NCBI RefSeq assembly: GCF_003550065.1
Contig: NZ_QXDC01000002.1
Location: 1,174,260-1,238,259 of the forward strand
DNA from: Hephaestia caeni
Lineage (GTDB): Bacteria > Pseudomonadota > Alphaproteobacteria > Sphingomonadales > Sphingomonadaceae
Reading direction: 5' to 3'
DNA: 64,000 nt
This document shows, one piece after another, positions 17,725 to 29,819 of this stretch. Made by a program: the position numbers and the translations under genes. The notes under the pieces are model-generated. The model made no database searches. It saw nothing but the letters and a program-made list of their open reading frames with translations, and was not told where the DNA came from. Position 1 is the first letter of the stretch, and each line of letters starts with the position of its first letter.

Positions 17725-19478
17725 TGGCCGGATACCTGCCCCACGTCGTCGATTCGAGCCGTCGGCAAGCGCAAAGTCAAGCGTTCAGCACCGATCGTCA
17801 GCTTGCCGCCCAGTTCGGCCGCGAGATTGCGCGCAAGGCGCAGCGAGAAGCCGGTGCCGAGCAGCGGCGCGCCGTCGAGCGTGGCTTCCTGTTCGGCGTC
17901 GATCGCGAGCAGCGCCTCGCCCGAATAGCCCGCGAGGCCGCGCGGCCGATCGATCACGATCACGATCCGCCCGTCGTCCTGCCGCGCCTCGATACCGATC
18001 CGCTCGTCGCGCGCGCCGGCGGCGACCAGCGCTGCGAGCAGGCGGCCGATCAGCCGTTCGAGCGCGAGCGCGTCGCCGAGCACGTCGAGATCGGGCATGT
18101 CCGGCGCGATATCGAGCCCGGTGCCGCGCAATTCGGCGAGCGGCGCGAGGTCGGCCGCGACCGTGTCGAGCAGCGGGCGCAGCGCGACGGTTGCGGGGCG
18201 GAGGTCGAGTGCCCGGCCTTCGATCCGCGCCGCGGTGTCGAGATCTTCGATCGCGACGAGCAGGTCGCGCGCCTGACGCCGGATCGCGGCCGCGCGCTCG
18301 CGATACGGATCGGCGACGGGGCCGAGTATCTCGGCTTCGATCATCTCGGCGAAACCGGCGATCGCGCTGGTGGGGGTACGCAGTTCGTGGACGAGCTGGC
18401 GCAGCGAATCGGGCACGATCCCCGCGGTGCGCGGCGCCGCGCTTTCGTCGGCGCGCGGCCGCCGTGCCGTGCCGCGATAGCCCGCGAATCGCCCCGTCAA
18501 CGGCTCGAAGATCGGTATCGCCGAAATCCGCCACGCGCCGCCGGCCCGCGACGTGCCCTCGATCTCGAGCCGCGCATCGGTGAACGGCGCGCGCCGACGA
18601 AAGGCACCCGCCGCAACGCCATCCACCTGCGAGCCCGCGGTGGCGCCGTGGAGCAATGACAGGCCGATGATCGGTGCGCGCTCGATGCCTGACACCCAGC
18701 GCACGACGCCGCCCTCGTCGGCTTCGAAATCGAACGCGGCAAGTGGCGCCGTCGCGACGGCGTCAGCCGTGCTTTCCCCGGAGTCGCGCACCTGCCCGCG
18801 CCGCCGTTGAAAGGCGTCGATCCGCGCCACCAACTCGGCGATCTGGAAGGCGCCGTCAGGCTCGGCATCGGGCGGAGCCGCCTCATCCTCATTTTCACCC
18901 TCGCCGTGCTGGCGCAGCGCCTCGGCCACGACCGGCAGCGCCAGCGCCGCGTCGCCCAGCGATACGAACGATGAAGGCGACGACGATGGCGGCACCTCCA
19001 ACGGCGCCGGCGTCTCCGGCTCGGCGACATCGTCTCCGGAAACCGGGGCGGCCGTGGGCAGCACGAAATCGACGCTGCCGAAACTTTCCAGCGCCCGCCC
19101 GACCCTGCCGCCTAGATCGCGCCGGTGCCGAAGCAGCGACCGCCCCATCGGCGACAACGCGGGCAGCACCGCGATCCAGCCTTCGTCGGCAAGCCGGGCG
19201 GTACGCAGCAGCGGCGCCACCACCGCACCATCGTCCACCGCGAAGAATTGAACCAGTGCTGCGGGCGGTTCGCCGTGCGCGATCGCGCGCGCGCTGGCGA
19301 CGCGGACCGGCAGCGGCACCGCTTCGCGAATCGCCGCAAGCCGCCCCAGCGTCTGCTCGTTAGCCGGAACGCGGCGGCGCCCGATCAGGTCGACGAGCTG
19401 CCGCCACGCCGATTCGATCCCGGACGGGGTCGACATGTCGGCGGAAAGCACCGTGTCGAGGCTGTCGTCGAAGCGCAA
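17721..19478 (-). CDS. sensor histidine kinase, soluble
   Basis: 585-residue histidine kinase with no membrane segment. A helical N-terminal part (to about 150), an acidic/proline linker (about 145-225), a PAS-like region around FDFEADEGGVVRWVSGIE and GGAWRISAIPIFEPLTGRF, and a DHp domain with H364 in LRQLVHELRTPTSAIAGFAE. The ATPase part is diverged: the N box reads LERLIGRLLAALVAAGARD and the G1 box VIVIDRPRGLAGYSG lacks the usual DxGxG, so kinase activity may be weak. It overlaps the deacetylase gene, hinting at control of a surface-glycan process. No response regulator is adjacent. Confidence 0.8.
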   Translation of the reverse strand: MRFDDSLDTVLSADMSTPSGIESAWRQLVDLIGRRRVPANEQTLGRLAAIREAVPLPVRVASARAIAHGEPPAALVQFFAVDDGAVVAPLLRTARLADEGWIAVLPALSPMGRSLLRHRRDLGGRVGRALESFGSVDFVLPTAAPVSGDDVAEPETPAPLEVPPSSSPSSFVSLGDAALALPVVAEALRQHGEGENEDEAAPPDAEPDGAFQIAELVARIDAFQRRRGQVRDSGESTADAVATAPLAAFDFEADEGGVVRWVSGIERAPIIGLSLLHGATAGSQVDGVAAGAFRRRAPFTDARLEIEGTSRAGGAWRISAIPIFEPLTGRFAGYRGTARRPRADESAAPRTAGIVPDSLRQLVHELRTPTSAIAGFAEMIEAEILGPVADPYRERAAAIRRQARDLLVAIEDLDTAARIEGRALDLRPATVALRPLLDTVAADLAPLAELRGTGLDIAPDMPDLDVLGDALALERLIGRLLAALVAAGARDERIGIEARQDDGRIVIVIDRPRGLAGYSGEALLAIDAEQEATLDGAPLLGTGFSLRLARNLAAELGGKLTIGAERLTLRLPTARIDDVGQVSGH

Positions 19479-19584
19479 ATCGAAAATATCCCCGGGCGAC
19501 GCGCGGGCGGCGCGTCGTTTCCCTTCCTACCGCGTCGGCCCCGCTATCGAAACCTCTCAAAATCGCCCCGTAGCATTGTGGGAC

Positions 19585-19604
19585 AATTGCGTTCGGCCGC
19601 AATT
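19585..19604. promoter_or_regulatory. inverted repeat upstream of lrp-type gene
   Basis: AATTGCG-TTCGGC-CGCAATT, a 7-bp perfect inverted repeat 64 bp ahead of the Lrp/AsnC gene and 106 bp ahead of the divergent kinase gene. Lrp regulators often control themselves and divergent neighbours by binding such AT-flanked dyads, so this is a candidate operator. Confidence 0.4.
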
Positions 19605-19667
19605 ATCTTATGCTGCCAGGCAGATTGCCGATCAGAAAGGTCGGTTCAAAGTGGGGAGCGTGCCATA

Positions 19668-20135
19668 ATGGCTTTCGACCGGATCGACCGGCAAATACTC
19701 GGGCTGCTCCAGGACGACGGCCGTATGACCAATGTCGAACTCGCCGAACGCGTCGGATTGACGGCACCGCCCTGCCTGCGCCGTGTCCGCGCGCTCGAGG
19801 AAGCCGGCGCGATCAAGGGGTATCACGCCGAACTCGATCCGCCCGCGCTGGGTTATCCGATCACCGTGTTCGCGATGGTCAGCCTCAAGAGCCAGGCCGA
19901 GCGTGATCTCACCGAATTCGAACAGCATATGGCGGACATCCCAGAAATCCGCGAATGTCACATGCTCAACGGCGAAATCGACTTCATCCTCAAGATCGTC
20001 GCCACCGATCTCAAGGCATTCCAGGAAATCCTGACGACGCACCTCACGCCGGCGCCCAACGTCGCCAGCGTCAAGACCTCGCTGACGATCCGCACGTCGA
20101 AGCTGAAACCCGGTATCCCCGTGTCGCCGGCCTGA
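19668..20135 (+). CDS. Lrp/AsnC family transcriptional regulator
   Basis: 155-residue Lrp-type regulator. N-terminal helix-turn-helix: FDRIDRQILGLLQDDGRMTN, VELAERVGLTAPPCLRRVRA; then the RAM effector-binding domain (ITVFAMVSLKSQAERDLTEF, CHMLNGEIDFILKIV). It likely senses an amino acid. Start MAFDRIDRQ at 19668; the upstream open frame belongs to the divergent region. No amino-acid metabolism gene lies next to it, so its targets are unknown. Confidence 0.92.
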   Translation: MAFDRIDRQILGLLQDDGRMTNVELAERVGLTAPPCLRRVRALEEAGAIKGYHAELDPPALGYPITVFAMVSLKSQAERDLTEFEQHMADIPEIRECHMLNGEIDFILKIVATDLKAFQEILTTHLTPAPNVASVKTSLTIRTSKLKPGIPVSPA

Positions 20136-20150
20136 CGACACGGGGCCGTT
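20117..20150 (+). terminator. terminator-like hairpin at the end of the lrp-type gene
   Basis: CCCCGTGTCG (20117-20126) pairs perfectly with CGACACGGGG (20136-20145), followed by CCGTTTCGTT. The stem includes the lrp stop codon region and lies between two converging genes. Confidence 0.55.
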
Positions 20151-20153
20151 TCG

Positions 20154-21503
20154 TTATTGCGCGGCGGCGGCCGGCGCGGCTGCGGGCGCTGCGGCCGCTG
20201 CCGTGGCGGCACCGGTGCCCGTGGCGAGCCACGTTTTCCACAACGCCGCGATCTCGGTGCGCGGCGCGCTCGTCACCGCGTCGAACGCAGTCGTCGCCCC
20301 GGCCTTGTCGCCCGCCAGCGCCAGCGCGATGCCGAGGTGCGTGTTCACCCCGTCGGTATCGACGCTGCCCTTCTCGAGCGCGAGCCGATAAAGGTCGATT
20401 GCCTGCTGGTAATCGCCCCCGCCCAGATACGCGTCGGCGGTCTGCGCCGCGAGCTTGCCGTCGGCCCGCGCCTTCGCCTTGGTGGTGAGCGACGTCAGCG
20501 ATTCGTCGCGCGAGATCACGTCCTGCGCAGTCTTGGCGAGTGCCGACGCATCGGCGCTGCCGCTTGCGATCTTACCGGCCGACGTGCCTTCCGCCAGCAC
20601 CGTCTTGGTCTCGTTCGGCAAGCCGAGATCGAACGTCAGCGCGGCATATTCGAGATAGTCGCTCTGGTCCGCAAGCGACTTGGTCGCCCGCATCAGGCGG
20701 AACAGGTCGACACGCTCGGGCTTGCCCATGCGCGCCGCGGTGGGGCCCTGGAAGCCGAACACGATGATCGCGTCGCGCCAGTTCTTCGACGACGGATAGG
20801 CGGTCAGCCAGCGCTGCACCCACTGGAGCGTGGTCGCGTTGTCGTTGGTCTTGTAGAGCTTGCCGATGGCATAGCGATACCAGCTCTCGGGGGCGGTCCG
20901 CCCCGCGGCCTTCTCCTGATCGACGAGCTGGCCGAGTTGCGCGGCACCGCCCGCAACGTCACCGCTCTCGACCTTCGCCTTCACCATCTGGAGCGGGAGA
21001 TCCTGATTGGTGAATCCCGCTGCCTGCGCCTTTTGATAATAGGTCAGCGCATCGGTATATTTCTGCTGATTGAAGGCAATCGACCCGCGCATATAGGCAT
21101 AATTGCCGATTTCAGCCGGCGGCGTGCTCGGATTGGTGATCAAGGCGTCGAGCGGCGCGGCAAGTGCTGCGTCGTGGCGCGCGTTCGCCGCGGCGTCGGC
21201 GGCGCCTTCAACCTGACTCTGCCCCGCGATGAGGCTGAGCTTGAGCGCCTGCCCGATATAGCGTTCGTCATCGTTGGTCGCGGCCGCCAGCACGGCGTCG
21301 ACGTTGGTCTGCGCGGTGGCGTAATCCTTGGCCTGGAGCGCCGTTTGCGCCGCCACGGCGGCTTTGCGCACCGCATCACTCAGCTTGAGCTGCGGTCCCT
21401 GCTGCTCCTTCTTGTCCTTGGCGAGCGCCGGGGCCGTCGCGACCAAACCGCCGGCAGTCATCACCAGTGCCGCGGCCAGGGCGGCCTTCGAAATCTTTAC
21501 CAT
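20154..21503 (-). CDS. periplasmic TPR-type protein
   Basis: 449-residue exported protein. Signal peptide MVKISKAALAAALVMTAGGL...APALA ending with a typical ALA cleavage site before KDKKEQQG. The mature part consists of helical repeats of TPR type (AAQTALQAKDYATAQTNVDA; GSIAFNQQKYTDALTYYQKAQAAG; AYLGGGDYQQAIDLYRLALEKG; HLGIALALAGDKAGATTAFD). The C-terminus is an alanine/proline tail. TPR proteins scaffold other proteins; no partner is indicated here. Start chosen at 21503 because AGGAGAGA precedes it; an upstream frame is open but overlaps this site. Confidence 0.8.
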   Translation of the reverse strand: MVKISKAALAAALVMTAGGLVATAPALAKDKKEQQGPQLKLSDAVRKAAVAAQTALQAKDYATAQTNVDAVLAAATNDDERYIGQALKLSLIAGQSQVEGAADAAANARHDAALAAPLDALITNPSTPPAEIGNYAYMRGSIAFNQQKYTDALTYYQKAQAAGFTNQDLPLQMVKAKVESGDVAGGAAQLGQLVDQEKAAGRTAPESWYRYAIGKLYKTNDNATTLQWVQRWLTAYPSSKNWRDAIIVFGFQGPTAARMGKPERVDLFRLMRATKSLADQSDYLEYAALTFDLGLPNETKTVLAEGTSAGKIASGSADASALAKTAQDVISRDESLTSLTTKAKARADGKLAAQTADAYLGGGDYQQAIDLYRLALEKGSVDTDGVNTHLGIALALAGDKAGATTAFDAVTSAPRTEIAALWKTWLATGTGAATAAAAAPAAAPAAAAQ

Positions 21504-21641
21504 ACCGGAATCTCTCCTCATCGGGGCGTCGCACGCTCTAGTGGGCGACCGGCCGTCGTTCAAGCCGGGCCTTGCTTGGCGGGCGGGGCTAGCAATGCCG
21601 CGGTGAACGACGTTTGAACGGCGCGACTGGTTCCCGCGCCG

Positions 21642-22001
21642 TCATTCGCCGGCCATCCGCACGATCTCGCAACCGATCGCGGCGTCGGGGTAGATGTCGG
21701 GCTTCATCGATCGCACCCGCACCGATCGCACGCGCGGATCGCGCAGGCACAGCGCCGCGATCGCTTCGCACAACGTCTCCTGAAGCGCGAAATGGCGGCC
21801 CGCGAAGTCGTGGATGCCGCGCCGCACGAAATCATAATCGAGCGCTTCGTCGATTCGGTCGGCAGGGGGATGCGCGCCGTAATCGACCTCCATCCACACG
21901 CTCAGACGCACGCGTTGCGGCGTGGTCACCTCGCCCTCGTGGATGCCGAGTCGCATCGTCACTTCGAGACCGTCGAGGATCGTGGTGAAGACCGCACTCA
22001 T
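21642..22001 (-). CDS. folB: dihydroneopterin aldolase
   Basis: 119-residue FolB-type enzyme that splits 7,8-dihydroneopterin in folate synthesis (the family also includes the epimerase FolX). MRLGIHEGEVTTPQRVRLSVWMEVDY includes the family's G-x-x-x-x-E and strand pattern; the ALDYDFVRRGIHDFAGRHFALQETLCEAIA helix carries the catalytic E of the LLE(T/S)L motif as LQETLC; SVRVRSMKPDIYPDAAIGCEI ends with the usual K-P. Its ATG overlaps the TGA of the upstream reductase gene (ATGA), so it is the third gene of a folE-folM-folB operon. Confidence 0.85.
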   Translation of the reverse strand: MSAVFTTILDGLEVTMRLGIHEGEVTTPQRVRLSVWMEVDYGAHPPADRIDEALDYDFVRRGIHDFAGRHFALQETLCEAIAALCLRDPRVRSVRVRSMKPDIYPDAAIGCEIVRMAGE

Positions 22002-22774
22002 CGCTGTTCCCCGCCATCGCGCGCCGAGAACATCACGTCGCCGGTGCGCGGAAGAAAGCGCTGGCCATTGTCGACGAACAGGTTCTGCCCGGTCACGCTC
22101 GGCGCCTCGATCAGATACGCGACGGCATCGCCGATGGCCTCGGCGTCGATCGGCCGGCGCAGCAGGTTCTCGCGCGCGACGGTCGCGAATTCGGCCGCGG
22201 TCTGGTCGAGGCTCGGCAGCGTCAGCCCGGGCGACACCGCGTTGACCCGCACGCGCGGCGCCAGCGACTGGGCAAGCATCGTCGTCGCGGCGTCGAGCGC
22301 GGCCTTGGTAAGCGTATAGGAAAAGAAGTCCGGGTTGAGATTGGCCAGCTTCTGGTCGAGGATATTGACGATCGCGCCGTCCTCGAGATCGTCCTGCGCC
22401 GCAAGAAGCGAGGCGAGCAGCACCGGCGCGGTGACGTTGACGCGCGCGAGCGCTTCGAACAACGCGCCCGATTCGAGCGGCGGCGCGTCGAACCGGAACA
22501 CCGACGCCGAATTGACGAGGCCGTCGATCGGTCCTCCCAGCGCCGCACGCGCGGCCGCGACGAAGGCGCCGAGGCCATCGTGGTCCGCCAGATCGGCGGC
22601 GATCGGCACGGCGGCATCGTGGCCGAGCCCGGCCGCAAGTGCCCGCGCCTTGTCGCCCGATCGGTGATGATGGATGACGACGCGATGCCCCCGCGCGACC
22701 AGCCGCCGCACGATCGCCGCGCCAAGCCGCCGCGCGCCGCCCGTAACGATAATATTGCGCGATTTCGCCATCAA
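21998..22774 (-). CDS. SDR-family pteridine reductase, FolM-like
   Basis: 258-residue short-chain dehydrogenase. NADPH site: [19 protein letters not shown], i.e. the TGxxxRxG form typical for FolM/PTR1 pteridine reductases rather than TGxxxGxG. Catalytic Yxxx[26 protein letters not shown] follows. The tail [14 protein letters not shown] matches the SDR end. FolM-type enzymes reduce dihydromonapterin or dihydrofolate. Position between folE and folB, with four-base overlaps on both sides, supports a pteridine substrate. Exact substrate not proven. Confidence 0.8.
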   Translation of the reverse strand: MMAKSRNIIVTGGARRLGAAIVRRLVARGHRVVIHHHRSGDKARALAAGLGHDAAVPIAADLADHDGLGAFVAAARAALGGPIDGLVNSASVFRFDAPPLESGALFEALARVNVTAPVLLASLLAAQDDLEDGAIVNILDQKLANLNPDFFSYTLTKAALDAATTMLAQSLAPRVRVNAVSPGLTLPSLDQTAAEFATVARENLLRRPIDAEAIGDAVAYLIEAPSVTGQNLFVDNGQRFLPRTGDVMFSARDGGEQR

Positions 22775-23391
22775 AAGCCCATCAAAGCAAGCACTTCGCG
22801 GCGACTACGTTCATCGTCTCGAAATGCCCCCATCATCCGACTAGTCACCATCCCAACGCCGGGGGTGCGGACGCCGCGGGCCGTCATGCAAGCGTGCGTC
22901 GCCTGGATCACCACCGCGACGCCGACCGGATGAAGCGCGTTCCAGATGCAATCCGCGACCTCGGCGGTGAGGCGTTCCTGCACCTGCAACCGGCGTGCAT
23001 AGGCGTGGAGCACGCGCGCCAGCTTGGAGATGCCGACGACATGGTTGCGCGGCAGATAGGCGATATGCGCGGTGCCGTGGATCGGCGCCATGTGATGCTC
23101 GCAATGCGACTGGAAGGGAATGTCCTTCAGCAGCACGATCTCGTCATAGCCGCCGACTTCCTCGAACACGCGCGCAAGGTGATGCGCAGGATCATCGGCA
23201 TAGCCGGCACAATATTCCTTCCACGCGCGCGCGACGCGCCGCGGCGTATCGAGCAACCCTTCGCGCTCCGGGTCATCGCCCGCCCAGCGGATGAGGGTAC
23301 GCACCGCCTCCGTCACGTCGTCGGGCACAGGGATCGCGGGCGGAGCGTCGACGGCCTTGCCGTCATCGGGGCTATCGTGGAGCGAGGACAT
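22771..23391 (-). CDS. folE: GTP cyclohydrolase I
   Basis: 206-residue enzyme that turns GTP into dihydroneopterin triphosphate, first step of folate (and other pterin) synthesis. Zinc site residues in [19 protein letters not shown] (Cys and His) and the second Cys in [36 protein letters not shown] is the conserved core, and the final CxxC region of type IA is as expected. First gene of the fol operon; its start at 23391 has a GGGAG-rich leader. The divergent TonB receptor gene shares its upstream region. Confidence 0.93.
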   Translation of the reverse strand: MSSLHDSPDDGKAVDAPPAIPVPDDVTEAVRTLIRWAGDDPEREGLLDTPRRVARAWKEYCAGYADDPAHHLARVFEEVGGYDEIVLLKDIPFQSHCEHHMAPIHGTAHIAYLPRNHVVGISKLARVLHAYARRLQVQERLTAEVADCIWNALHPVGVAVVIQATHACMTARGVRTPGVGMVTSRMMGAFRDDERSRREVLALMGF

Positions 23392-23625
23392 GGGCTCTCC
23401 CTTAGGGCCGATTCGTGATTGACGCTACGTCATGCGTCCAATTGCACAACGTAAGTTCGATTTTGAAACTGTCTCATTTCGGCAACACTCGTTCAACCCC
23501 CGGTTTTCCTAGCGGAATGCGATTGACGATCGGTTTTCAAGACCGCTAGATTTGCATACCTGAATCACGAACACCGTCTAGCCGGCGTTCAAGAACGGCA
23601 GTCGGTGCAGGAGGGGATGACTGCC
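23392..23625. promoter_or_regulatory. divergent control region between folE and TonB receptor gene
   Basis: 234 bp without a gene. It contains GACGC-TACGTCAT-GCGTC (23421-23438), a small dyad, and a 9-bp perfect inverted pair TTCGTGATT (23412-23420) and AATCACGAA (23563-23571) that brackets the region. Promoters for both genes should lie here; I could not fix -35/-10 boxes. Confidence 0.4.
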
Positions 23626-26574
<2,949 letters not shown>

Positions 26575-26589
26575 CAGGGATAAGGGGGC

Positions 26590-26622
26590 GGGCTCCCGGC
26601 CGCGTGCCGGGAGCCCATTTTT
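26590..26622 (+). terminator. Rho-independent terminator after the TonB receptor
   Basis: Perfect 11-bp stem GGGCTCCCGGC (26590-26600) / GCCGGGAGCCC (26606-26616), 5-base loop CGCGT, followed by ATTTTT. It begins 15 bp after the receptor stop codon. Confidence 0.88.
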
Positions 26623-26767
26623 CCGAACACCCCAAGCACGCGCCAACACGGCACATTGGCGATCACGCCCGCCATCCACCTGCCGATATGGTCAATTGGC
26701 GGGTAGCGCTCTCCCACGGCGAAGCTATGGTGCGCCGCCGACAGCCCAGGCTTAATATGTTCGTCGT

Positions 26768-26872
26768 GTCATGGCCGTCAGGCCGAACTTGTTTCAGCAT
26801 CCATTTGCCCGCATTCAGCGCCATCAATTGCGGCACGATGGACCCTGAAACAAGTTCAGGGTGACGGTGTTG
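26768..26872. repeat. intergenic inverted repeat
   Basis: Thirteen-base perfect inverted pair GAACTTGTTTCAG (26785-26797) and CTGAAACAAGTTC (26845-26857), followed by AGGGTGACGG. It lies in the 342-bp spacer between the TonB receptor and the lactonase gene; apart from this and the terminator the spacer shows nothing. Confidence 0.6.
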
Positions 26873-26916
26873 GATGGCAGCGAACGTCAGTTCCAGGTGA
26901 CTAGGGAGAGTAGTGG

Positions 26917-27789
26917 ATGACCGTCGATTGCGTGTGGAGCCTGGGCGCGACGCTCGGCGAAGGGCCGCTCTGGGTGCCGGACGACGCGGCCTTGTGGTTC
27001 GTCGACATCAAGCAGCACCACATCCACCGCTTCGATCCCGCCAGCGGCAGCCGCGGCCGGTGGCAGGCGCCCGATCAGGTCGGCTGGGTGCAGCCGACCG
27101 CCGACGGGCGCTGGCTCGCCGGGCTCAAGAGCGGGCTGCACTGGTTCGACCCCGCCGCGTCGACCTTCACGCCCTGGCTCGACCCCGAACCTGACAAGCC
27201 CGACAACCGCCTCAACGATTCGGTCGTCGACCCACAGGGCCGGCTCTGGTTCGGGACGATGGACGATCACGAAGAGGCGCCGTCGGGCCGCGTCTACAGC
27301 CTTGCCGACGGCCCGCATGCGGTGCCGACCGACTCGACATGCCGCATCACCAACGGGCCGGCCGTGAGCCCCGACGGCCGCTTTCTCTATCCGGTGGATA
27401 CGCTCGACCGGAAGATATGGCGCCACGAGATCGGCGCGGACGGCGCGCTGGCGCGCGGCGAACTGCTGATCGAGATCGAGGACGGCGCAGGCCATCCCGA
27501 TGGCGCCACCTGCGATTCGGCGGGCAACATCTGGATCGGTCTGTTCGGCGGCTGGGGCGCGCGCTGCTACGCGCCCGACGGCACGCTGCTCCACCACATC
27601 GACTTTCCGGTCAGCAACGTCACCAAGATCGCGCTCGGCGGCCCCGATCTCAAAACCGCTTACGCAACCACCGCCGCCAAAGGGCTGAGCGAAGACGAGC
27701 TTGCCCGCCAGCCGCTCGCGGGCGGGCTGTTCGCGTTCACGGTCGAGATTCCAGGCGTGCCGGCGAACCCGGTGCGGATCGGGATCTGA
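26917..27789 (+). CDS. SMP-30/gluconolactonase family protein
   Basis: 290-residue six-bladed beta-propeller hydrolase of the SMP-30/LRE family. Metal-site residues: E15 in LGEGPLWVPDDAALWFVDIK, Asn in DNRLNDSVVDPQGRLWFGTMDD, Asn in TNGPAVSPDGRFLYPVDT, and Asp in GHPDGATCDSAGNIWIGLFGG. The family opens sugar lactones such as gluconolactone or L-arabinonolactone. Possible work with the TonB receptor upstream is only suggested by adjacency, and a terminator lies between them. AGGGAGAG lies near the ATG. Confidence 0.85.
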   Translation: MTVDCVWSLGATLGEGPLWVPDDAALWFVDIKQHHIHRFDPASGSRGRWQAPDQVGWVQPTADGRWLAGLKSGLHWFDPAASTFTPWLDPEPDKPDNRLNDSVVDPQGRLWFGTMDDHEEAPSGRVYSLADGPHAVPTDSTCRITNGPAVSPDGRFLYPVDTLDRKIWRHEIGADGALARGELLIEIEDGAGHPDGATCDSAGNIWIGLFGGWGARCYAPDGTLLHHIDFPVSNVTKIALGGPDLKTAYATTAAKGLSEDELARQPLAGGLFAFTVEIPGVPANPVRIGI

Positions 27790-27826
27790 TCGCTTAGAGT
27801 CCGCTTCGAAAGTCGGCGCCGAACGA

Positions 27827-28414
27827 TCAAACCCGCAGCATCGACCAGAAGCGCGGCCCACCACCGGGCACCTGCCAATCGCCGGTAAGGTCGAACCCCA
27901 ACCCCTGGTAAAAACCGATATTCTTCTCAAGCGGGGTCTCGAGATAGACCGGAACCCCCTCGCCTTGCGCCCGCTCGATGCCCGCGCGCACCGCCGCGCC
28001 GCCGAAGCCGTGCCCCTGCTGCACGGGATCGCAGCCGGCGATATGGAGATACCAGAACCGGCCCTCGGGCTGGTGCGCCTCGATCGCGCCCGCGACGCTG
28101 AGCGCGCGGCCGATCGCACCGCCGAGCGCGTGGAGCATCGGGATCGCCTCGCGCAGCATGGCGAGCGTGCCGGTATGCGCATGGCCCGGCGCGCGCCACA
28201 AGGTCGCCGCCTCGCCGCCCGCGGTCATCAGCCGCATCCCCACAGGGCCGTCGGCTTTGTAGAGCAGACTGAACAGGCGCGGCATCCGCCGGGCACGCAC
28301 CGTCGGATCGGGGAAGATGAAGCGCATCGCCGGATCGTCGGCGAAGGCGCGCGCGAGCATCGCCGCCACGCCCTCGCGGTCCGCCTCGCGCGCTTCGCTC
28401 ACCTCATGCGTCAT
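27827..28414 (-). CDS. GNAT family N-acetyltransferase
   Basis: 195-residue acetyltransferase. The acetyl-CoA loop is QQGHGFGGAAVRAGIERAQG, preceded by the strand GRFWYLHIAGCDP (motif A) and followed by VPVYLETPLEKNIGFYQGLG (motif B, the usual N-x-x-x-Y). The N-terminus VSEAREADREGVAAMLARAFADDP is the typical acceptor-site helix pair. Substrate unknown. Converges on the SMP-30 gene with a short spacer. Confidence 0.88.
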   Translation of the reverse strand: MTHEVSEAREADREGVAAMLARAFADDPAMRFIFPDPTVRARRMPRLFSLLYKADGPVGMRLMTAGGEAATLWRAPGHAHTGTLAMLREAIPMLHALGGAIGRALSVAGAIEAHQPEGRFWYLHIAGCDPVQQGHGFGGAAVRAGIERAQGEGVPVYLETPLEKNIGFYQGLGFDLTGDWQVPGGGPRFWSMLRV

Positions 28415-28469
28415 CGCTGTCCCTTTCGCGCCAATATCCTATCGTCGCGCAGCCAAGGCGGCCAGATGT

Positions 28470-29819
28470 TCAGTCCCGCGCGGGCAGGCTCAGCGTGAAG
28501 CGCGCGCCCTCGCCCGGCGCGCTTGCGAGAGTAACGTCGCCCCCCATCGCGCGGGCGAGGCGGCGGGCGATGTAGAGGCCGAGCCCGTTGCCACCCGGCT
28601 CCAACGGATCGACGCGCTCGAACTTCTCGAACACGCGCGCCTGGTCTTCGGGCGCGAGCCCCTTGCCGCGATCGATCACCGTGACTTCGGCCACGGCGTC
28701 GCGACGCTCGGCGCGCACCGTCACCATCGAACCCGGCGGCGCATAGCGCACTGCATTGCCGATCAGATTGACAAGGATCTGGAGCACACGGCGGAATTCA
28801 CCTGTCGCGGCGAGCCTGGCCGAGGCGGCCGGCCGCTCAATCGTCACCTCGGCCGCGCTCGCGCGTACCGAGAGCAGGCCGGCGGCGCGGCGTGCCAGAT
28901 CGGCAAGGTCGATCGGCTCGCACGCCACGGCGAAATCGACGCGCTCGACCGCTTCGATATCGACGAGATCGTCGACCAGCCCGAGCAGATGGCGCCCGGC
29001 GGTCGCGATGTCCGCTGCGTATCCCGCATAGGTCTCGTTCACCGGCCCATCGGGCGCGGCGCTGATACTGTCCGCGTTGGCGATGATGCGCCCGAGCGGC
29101 GCCCGCAAGGCGGCACCGAGCCGGGTCGTGAAGACGTCCATACCCGTCGGCTGCCACATCGCCTCGTTGACGGCATCGGTCGCGGTGCCCGCAAAACCCC
29201 CGAACGCGCCCAGCCGATCGCGACGTGGCGCCCCTGCCAGTACGACCGGGCGGCCCGACGGGCGCACCGTCGCGCGCTGGCCGTCGAAACGTTGGCTGGC
29301 GGCGAGGGCGGCGAGCAGCGGCAGCGCGCCGTCCGCCTCCTCGACAAGGCCGAACAGGCTCGTGAGCGGCTGGCCGAGCACGGCGGCGGGATGGAAGCCG
29401 TCGCGCGGCCCGGCCTCGGGCGACAGCGCGATCAGCCGCAACGCGGCATCGGTTTCCCAGCGCCAACCGCCATTGGTAACGGGCGCTGGCAACCCCGCCG
29501 ATGCCGCGCGGGGTGTCGCCGCCGGGCGCTGGCGCCAGCCCGTCAGCGTCAGGCGGATATCGCCACCGTCCGGCTCGGCGCGAACCCATGTTTCAAGATC
29601 GCTGCGGCCGTCGGCCACCACGACCCTGCGCGACACGAGCACCCCAAGCCGCCGCACGAGCCGGGCCAATTCCGCCAGCGCGGGAATCGCGAGCGGCGCG
29701 CCGATCGCGCCGCCTGCCGCTTCGTTGAGGTCGTCCAGCCGGCGATCGGCCTCGATCAGCCGCCCCGCGCGGTCGACCCTGCCCCGCACCGGCGGCAGAT
29801 CGCGATCGATCGCATTCAC
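28470..29819 (-). CDS. histidine-kinase-like protein lacking the phospho-accepting His
   Basis: 449-residue soluble kinase homologue. N-terminal PAS-like part with DRAGRLIEADRRLDDLN (about 15-30) and another around ITPR-type 'GWRWETDAALRLIALS'. The DHp helix reads RLGAALRAPLGRIIANADSI, where a normal kinase has H-E-L-R-T-P: Ala236 replaces the His and Ala237 the Glu. The ATPase domain looks intact (NLIGNAVRYAP; VIDRGKGLAPEDQARVFEKFER; GNGLGLYIARRLARAMGG). GTG start at 29819 overlaps the DUF2336 gene's TGA (GTGA); the frame upstream is only a shadow of that gene. It probably works as a scaffold or allosteric partner, in the manner of DivL, which has Tyr there. Confidence 0.75.
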   Translation of the reverse strand: MNAIDRDLPPVRGRVDRAGRLIEADRRLDDLNEAAGGAIGAPLAIPALAELARLVRRLGVLVSRRVVVADGRSDLETWVRAEPDGGDIRLTLTGWRQRPAATPRAASAGLPAPVTNGGWRWETDAALRLIALSPEAGPRDGFHPAAVLGQPLTSLFGLVEEADGALPLLAALAASQRFDGQRATVRPSGRPVVLAGAPRRDRLGAFGGFAGTATDAVNEAMWQPTGMDVFTTRLGAALRAPLGRIIANADSISAAPDGPVNETYAGYAADIATAGRHLLGLVDDLVDIEAVERVDFAVACEPIDLADLARRAAGLLSVRASAAEVTIERPAASARLAATGEFRRVLQILVNLIGNAVRYAPPGSMVTVRAERRDAVAEVTVIDRGKGLAPEDQARVFEKFERVDPLEPGGNGLGLYIARRLARAMGGDVTLASAPGEGARFTLSLPARD

